NCBI GenBank assembly: GCA_902802975.1
Contig: CADCOF010000322.1
Span: 1-9,394, forward strand
DNA: 9,394 nt
Source: an uncultured Ruminococcus sp.
GTDB lineage: Bacteria; Bacillota; Clostridia; Oscillospirales; Acutalibacteraceae
Direction of reading: 5' to 3'
In this document: positions 6,276 through 9,394 of the stretch, in pieces
Layout: each line of letters starts with the position of its first letter
Numbering within the stretch: the stretch's first letter is position 1
Notes under the pieces: model-generated
Told to the model about the DNA's origin: nothing
Seen by the model: only the letters and a program-made list of their open reading frames with translations
Database searches by the model: none
Program-made: the position numbers and the translations under genes

Positions 6276-7253
6276 TTATACCTCTTCGGTAATTATTTCC
6301 TTATAGAAATTAGCGTAGTCCGTGCGCTCGTCCTTTGTAAATTTGATTGCAGTTCTGGGGTGCTGATTGAGCAGACCGGTCATAAGATATTGCAGGTCAT
6401 AGCCCCATACAACGCCGTTTTCTTTAAGCATGGTCATGTGCTTCTGGATAAACTTGAATACAGGGTATATTTCGTATTTCGGATTTTTGAGGAAGCCGAG
6501 CAAAAGCTCCATAGCGCAGTTGCCTGCGCCTCTGCCCATTGACGAATATGTAGCGTCAAGCCAGTCGATACCGATTCCGGCAGCCTCTACCGTATTGGCA
6601 AATGCAAGCTGCATGTTGTTGTGTGCGTGAATGCCCACTTTTTTATTGTATTTAGCGGCAAAATTAAGATAAATATCGGCGATACGTTCAAGCTGCTCCG
6701 GATAAAGCGCACCGAAACTGTCAACGATGTAGAACACATCAACAGGCGTTTTGCCGAGAATATCAAGTGCTGCCGAAAGCTCGCTCTCTCTTGCGTGTGA
6801 GATAGCCATAATATTGCAGCTTGCCTGATAACCCTTTTTGCACGCGTCCTCGATCATGTCAACCGCCTCAGGAATAGTGTGGATATAAGTAGCGACTCTG
6901 ACAAGGTCGATGGGGCTTTCACTCTTGGGGATAATGTCTTTTTTATAATCACATCTGCCAACGTCCGCCATGACGGCTATTTTCAGATCGGTATTGTTCT
7001 CGCCGACAATAGCTCGTATGTCGTCATCATTGCAGAATTTCCACTTGCCGAATTTTTCGGGATCAAAAAGCTCTCTCGATGCCTTATAGCCGAATTCCAT
7101 ATAATCAACGCCCGCAGCGATGTTGGCTTGGTACAGGTCGGATACAAACTCATCCGAAAAGTAAAAATCGTTCACCAAGCCGCCGTCACGAAGTGTGGCG
7201 TCAATTACCTTGATGTCCGAACGATAGTCTAATAATTTTGATACTTCTTTCAT
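6276..7253 (-). CDS. DRE-TIM metallolyase (HMGL-like / 4-hydroxy-2-oxovalerate aldolase-like)
   Basis: This 325-residue enzyme has the HMGL-like TIM-barrel: DATLRDGG (18-25), which supplies the metal ligand and catalytic arginine of the DRE-TIM family, and HAHNN (209-213), the metal-binding histidine pair. It ends with DATYSSMGRGAGNCAMELLL (233-252). Family members (DmpG aldolase, HMG-CoA lyase, isopropylmalate synthase) make or break C-C bonds next to 2-oxo acids or thioesters using a divalent metal. It is closest in feel to the aldolase branch, and the substrate is unknown. ATG 7253 (MKEVSKLLDY) has TCCTTT on the plus strand (7263-7268), which is AAAGGA on the coding strand with a 9-nt spacer. 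A longer frame upstream only translates a noncoding hairpin repeat. It forms a tight operon with the downstream serine hydrolase. Confidence 0.85.
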   Translation of the reverse strand: MKEVSKLLDYRSDIKVIDATLRDGGLVNDFYFSDEFVSDLYQANIAAGVDYMEFGYKASRELFDPEKFGKWKFCNDDDIRAIVGENNTDLKIAVMADVGRCDYKKDIIPKSESPIDLVRVATYIHTIPEAVDMIEDACKKGYQASCNIMAISHARESELSAALDILGKTPVDVFYIVDSFGALYPEQLERIADIYLNFAAKYNKKVGIHAHNNMQLAFANTVEAAGIGIDWLDATYSSMGRGAGNCAMELLLGFLKNPKYEIYPVFKFIQKHMTMLKENGVVWGYDLQYLMTGLLNQHPRTAIKFTKDERTDYANFYKEIITEEV

Positions 7254-7298
7254 GTTGATCATTCCTTTGTGTTTTGTGTTGTTATCGTTAACATTTGC

Positions 7299-7345
7299 CC
7301 AAGGGCTCCGCCCTTGGAACCCGCCCGCTTTTTGAAAAAAGCGGG
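7299..7345. repeat. Double-hairpin intergenic element
   Basis: There are two adjacent perfect hairpins. The first is CCAAGGGC (7299-7306), loop TCC, GCCCTTGG (7310-7317). The second is CCCGCTTTTT (7324-7333), loop GA, AAAAAGCGGG (7336-7345). This resembles dispersed intergenic repeats I associate with ruminococcal and related clostridial genomes. It sits about 45 nt upstream of the aldolase start. Neither strand has a proper T-tract after the stems, so it is not a standard terminator. Confidence 0.75.
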
Positions 7346-7402
7346 GCAAAAACTTTGTGCTGTTGCTCTGTCTAAAGATATGGAATATTTTCGCAACAAT
7401 AG

Positions 7403-7575
7403 GCAGAAAATGCGGCGAAGACTTCCGTTAACATTAAAGCCCGCCGGAACTGTCAGCGGCGACACGCCGCAGAAAATGCGGCGAAGACTTCCGTTAACAT
7501 TAATGCCCGACGGAATTGCCCGCGGGCGCATGCCCGCCGGAATTGGGAGCGGCGGCACGCCGCCCGCACGCCGCT
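7403..7575 (-). repeat. GC-rich modular hairpin repeat array at the 3' end of scfB
   Basis: On the plus strand, 7403-7449 and 7469-7515 are direct repeats (35 identical bases, then near-identity; offset 66 bp). On the minus strand each unit reads: GC-rich stem, ArTTCCGkC, GGGC, AT-rich TTAATGTTAACGG, AAGTCTTCGCCGCATTTTCTGC. Stems present are GCGGGC-ATGC-GCCCGC style (about 7520-7535), GGCGGC/GCCGCC (about 7549-7563) and GCGGCG-TGT-CGCCGC (7456-7470). Bases 7500 to about 7570 are translated as the C-terminal tail and stop codon of scfB. The orientation is opposite to the copies at 9245-9394. Confidence 0.85.
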
Positions 7576-8924
7576 AGCATGATGGCGCATTCCATTCGCT
7601 TTTTGAAGAGACGGCAGCCGTATTCATAGACGCCGGTCACTTTGCCGGTGGCATGATATGAGTTTGCGGCACAGCCGCCCGAACAGTATAGTTTAGCCCA
7701 GCAGCTTTGGCATTCTTCACGCGCATATGCGTTGCAAAGCTTAAACTCATTTTGCGCGTCGTGATTCGTCACGCCGTCCCAAATGTTGCCTAACAGATAT
7801 TGCTCGTCACCTACAAATTGATGACATGGGTACAGATCACCCCACGGAGTAACTGCCATGTATTCCGTACCCGAACCGCAGCCCGAAATGCGCTTGTATA
7901 TGCACGGACCGCCCGTAAGGTCGATCATGTAGTGATAGAAGGTGAATCCGCGCCCTTCTTTCTCGCGTTTAAGCATTTCTTTTGCAAGTATTTCGTATTG
8001 TTCATATATAATAGGCAGATCATCTTCGGTCAATGCATATGGGTCGTCGGGCTTGCATACAACAGGCTCCATTGAAAGCTCCGTGAATCCGAGATCAGCC
8101 ATGTGAAATAAATCTTTAGTGAAATCGGGGTTATTGTGCGTAAACGTGCCGCGCATATAATATCCTCTGTCGCCGCGTTTTTCGATAAAACGCTTAAACT
8201 TAGGCACGATAATGTCATAGCTGCCCTTTCCGTTGACTGTTTTTCGCAGATTATCGTGAATTTCAGGTCTGCCATCGAGGCTAAGTACAACATTGTGCAT
8301 TTCTTTGTTTGCGAAATCGATAACGTCATCATCAATAAGCACGCCGTTTGTGGTGAGTGTAAATCTGAACTTTTTGTTGTGAGTTTTTTCGAGTTCTCTG
8401 CCGTAGCGAACGATATCTTTCACAACGTCCCAGTTCATCAGCGGTTCGCCGCCAAAAAAATCAACTTCGAGATTAGTTCGAGTCCCGGAATTTTCAACGA
8501 GAAAATCGAGCGCACGTTTACCCACGTCAAGCGACATTAACGCTCTGTCGCCGTGATATTTACCCTGACTTGCAAAGCAGTACTCACAGTTTAAGTTGCA
8601 GGTGTGCGCAACGTGCAGACATAGTGCTTTAATAACAGTGCTGCGGTTTTTGAGATCAAATGCGCGGTTTGCGTAGATATCTTCTGTATACAGTTTGCCT
8701 TCTGAACGAAGCTGTTCGATATCGTCGTGAAGTTCCTTAAGTTCGGCGTCGTTTATGTCATCTCTGTCGCCGTATTTTTCGAGTAAAAAATTTTTTACGT
8801 CATTCCACGGATGATTTTCATACATTTCGATAGCGTCGTATGCAACGTCATCAACAGAATGAACGCTTCCACTGAATATATCGAGAACTATATTATATCC
8901 GTTTAACTTATAGCAATGAATCAT
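7500..8924 (-). CDS. scfB: SCIFF peptide maturase, radical SAM/SPASM
   Basis: This 474-residue enzyme modifies the six-cysteine ScfA peptide. Characterised homologues (Tte1186, CteB) form a Cys-Thr thioether bond by radical chemistry. An N-terminal region of about 100 residues holds the peptide-recognition domain (MIHCYKLNGYNIVLDIFSGSVH). The radical SAM cluster motif is CNLNCEYC (C109, C113, C116), with FFGGEP at 156-161. The SPASM region has C349, C367, C405, C408, C414, C418 and C437 for auxiliary Fe-S clusters. ATG 8924 has GAGG at 8936-8939 with an 11-nt spacer, and matches the conserved family N-terminus. Family proteins are near 450 residues and should end close to KKRMECAIMLA (residue about 451). 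The remaining tail, ACGRRAAAPNSGGHAPAGNSVGH in two overlapping parts (452-465, 463-474), is encoded by a GC-rich repeat and looks acquired. Confidence 0.95.
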   Translation of the reverse strand: MIHCYKLNGYNIVLDIFSGSVHSVDDVAYDAIEMYENHPWNDVKNFLLEKYGDRDDINDAELKELHDDIEQLRSEGKLYTEDIYANRAFDLKNRSTVIKALCLHVAHTCNLNCEYCFASQGKYHGDRALMSLDVGKRALDFLVENSGTRTNLEVDFFGGEPLMNWDVVKDIVRYGRELEKTHNKKFRFTLTTNGVLIDDDVIDFANKEMHNVVLSLDGRPEIHDNLRKTVNGKGSYDIIVPKFKRFIEKRGDRGYYMRGTFTHNNPDFTKDLFHMADLGFTELSMEPVVCKPDDPYALTEDDLPIIYEQYEILAKEMLKREKEGRGFTFYHYMIDLTGGPCIYKRISGCGSGTEYMAVTPWGDLYPCHQFVGDEQYLLGNIWDGVTNHDAQNEFKLCNAYAREECQSCWAKLYCSGGCAANSYHATGKVTGVYEYGCRLFKKRMECAIMLAACGRRAAAPNSGGHAPAGNSVGH

Positions 8925-8957
8925 AATTATTATTACCTCAAATTTGACTATGAACAA

Positions 8958-9007
8958 GTAAACTGCCGCGCGGCAAGCTGGAAACGCGCGCCGACACGGC
9001 AGTTTAC
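8958..9007 (-). promoter_or_regulatory. Long hairpin between scfA and scfB
   Basis: GTAAACTGCCG (8958-8968) pairs perfectly over 11 bp with CGGCAGTTTAC (8997-9007). The 28-nt interior is GC-rich and can extend the pairing (GCGCG near 8968 with CGCGC near 8985). It fills most of the 94-nt gap after the scfA stop. No T-run follows on the coding strand, so it is more likely an mRNA-stabilising, processing or partial-attenuation hairpin, giving more precursor peptide than maturase, than a full terminator. Confidence 0.7.
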
Positions 9008-9018
9008 ACCGAGCGTGA

Positions 9019-9168
9019 TTAATTGCTCGTTGACTTCTCGCACTGCTGATTTGCAACGCCGCATGAAGTCTTGCAAGCTGACTGGCATGATGTCTGGCAT
9101 TCGCCGCAGCCGCCGTTCTTAAGGCTCTTCTTCAGGTCACGAGTATCGATGGTTTGTATTCTTTTCAT
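9019..9168 (-). CDS. scfA: SCIFF ribosomal peptide precursor
   Basis: This 49-residue peptide (MKRIQTIDTRDLKKSLKNGG leader, then the core) has six cysteines at C21, C24, C28, C32, C36 and C43, within the pattern CGECQTSCQSACKTSC. That is the hallmark of the 'six cysteines in forty-five' family found widely in Clostridia. The N-terminal part would bind the maturase, and the Cys/Thr core receives thioether crosslinks (family knowledge: a Cys-Thr link in the Caldanaerobacter and C. thermocellum peptides). Its biological role is not established. ATG 9168 follows a strong AAGGAGGG (plus 9177-9184) with an 8-nt spacer. An in-frame upstream start at 9213 would begin before the ribosome site and is rejected. 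It is first in the operon, with scfB 94 nt downstream. Confidence 0.96.
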   Translation of the reverse strand: MKRIQTIDTRDLKKSLKNGGCGECQTSCQSACKTSCGVANQQCEKSTSN

Positions 9169-9203
9169 TAAAGAAACCCTCCTTTTTATTATTTTACAGT
9201 AGT

Positions 9204-9232
9204 ATTCTATCACATTCCCACACTTTTGTCAA
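9204..9232 (-). promoter_or_regulatory. Strong predicted promoter of scfAB
   Basis: On the minus strand a perfect -35 TTGACA (9227-9232) is followed by 17 bp and TAGAAT (9204-9209), preceded by TGA (extended -10). Transcription should start near 9197, about 30 nt before the scfA ATG. The stretch ATGTGATAGAATA is identical in the sufC promoter. It fits high expression of a peptide precursor. Confidence 0.85.
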
Positions 9233-9244
9233 CACAATGAGCGG

Positions 9245-9394
9245 GCGGGCATGCGCCCGCGGGCAGTTCCGTCGAGCTGTATTGTTAATGGCAGTCTTCG
9301 CCGCACAATTAATTTTACTTCCTCCCGACAACTAAGCGGCGGGCATGCGCCCGCGGGCAGTTCCGTCGAGCTGTATTGTTAATGGCAGTCTTCG
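9245..9394 (+). repeat. GC-rich hairpin repeat array upstream of scfA, cut by the window edge
   Basis: Bases 9245-9300 and 9339-9394 are identical over 56 nt, with a 94-bp period and a 38-nt AT-rich interval. Each copy starts with the palindromic stem GCGGGC-ATGC-GCCCGC, then GGGCAGTTCCGTC, an AT-rich part with TTAATGG, and CAGTCTTCG. The interval begins CCGCACAATTAATTTT, which corresponds to the CCGCATTTTC of the 7403-7575 array. The second copy ends exactly at the window edge, so more units may follow. The nearest copy is 12 bp upstream of the scfA -35 box and points away from the gene. Confidence 0.9.

Noticed and set aside
7254..7349. An extended N-terminus for the aldolase
   Set aside because: The extra residues (QKAGGFQGRSPWA) come from the double-hairpin repeat, and the AAAGGA ribosome site points to ATG 7253.
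7259..7577. Open frames on both strands across the scfB-aldolase gap
   Set aside because: They translate only the hairpin repeats (runs such as FFKKRAGSKGG), with no family resemblance or ribosome site.
9019..9168. A new bacteriocin or toxin peptide
   Set aside because: The six-cysteine pattern and the adjacent maturase identify the known, widespread SCIFF family. There is no immunity or export gene nearby.
9245..9394. A possible CRISPR array (56-nt repeats, 38-nt interval)
   Set aside because: Only two copies are visible, the repeat is too long, and the interval itself matches part of the unit in the other repeat array. No cas genes are present.

Overview
The window looks like chromosome from a Gram-positive anaerobe of the class Clostridia, most likely Oscillospiraceae (Ruminococcus or [Eubacterium] siraeum-like). 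This is inferred from a dockerin-tailed leucine-rich-repeat protein, a SCIFF peptide with its radical SAM maturase, a two-gene SufC-SufB pair, strong AGGAGG-type ribosome sites, low-to-medium GC coding DNA and GC-rich intergenic repeats. The species cannot be named from the sequence alone. I saw no phage, transposase, tRNA, rRNA or CRISPR.

Layout. (1) 52-2013, minus: a BspA-like repeat protein ending in a dockerin. Its N-terminus starts inside a repeat and has no signal peptide, so it is probably 5'-truncated. (2) 2112-3796, plus: sufC and sufB, overlapping by 4 nt. A promoter lies at 2007-2035 and a terminator at 3868-3900. (3) 3985-5274, minus: a lipoprotein with an SH3-like domain, an 11-unit Ser/Lys/Ala minisatellite linker and an unnamed C-terminal domain. 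(4) 5340-7253, minus: a DRE-TIM aldolase-like enzyme followed 3 nt later by a membrane-anchored serine hydrolase of the class A beta-lactamase fold. (5) 7500-9168, minus: scfA (SCIFF precursor) and scfB (maturase), with a strong extended -10 promoter and a long hairpin between the genes. (6) Repeats: a GC-rich modular hairpin family occurs at 1-96, 7403-7575 and 9245-9394, and a different double-hairpin element lies at 7299-7345.

How the genes work together. SufBC is an Fe-S cluster scaffold pair. ScfB needs several Fe-S clusters to install thioether links in ScfA. The suf and scf promoters share a 13-nt stretch covering the extended -10. The lipoprotein, serine hydrolase and dockerin protein have cell-surface features. 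The aldolase is cytosolic, with an unknown substrate.

The most unusual feature is the GC-rich repeat family. Copies sit at the 3' ends of two unrelated minus-strand genes, where they appear to supply the last 14 to about 22 codons and the stop codon, giving similar tails (GGHA...SV) in the same reading frame. Copies also bracket the scf operon in opposite orientations. I found no complete undescribed multi-gene system. The repeat-derived C-termini and the truncated dockerin gene overlapping the suf promoter are the points most worth checking.
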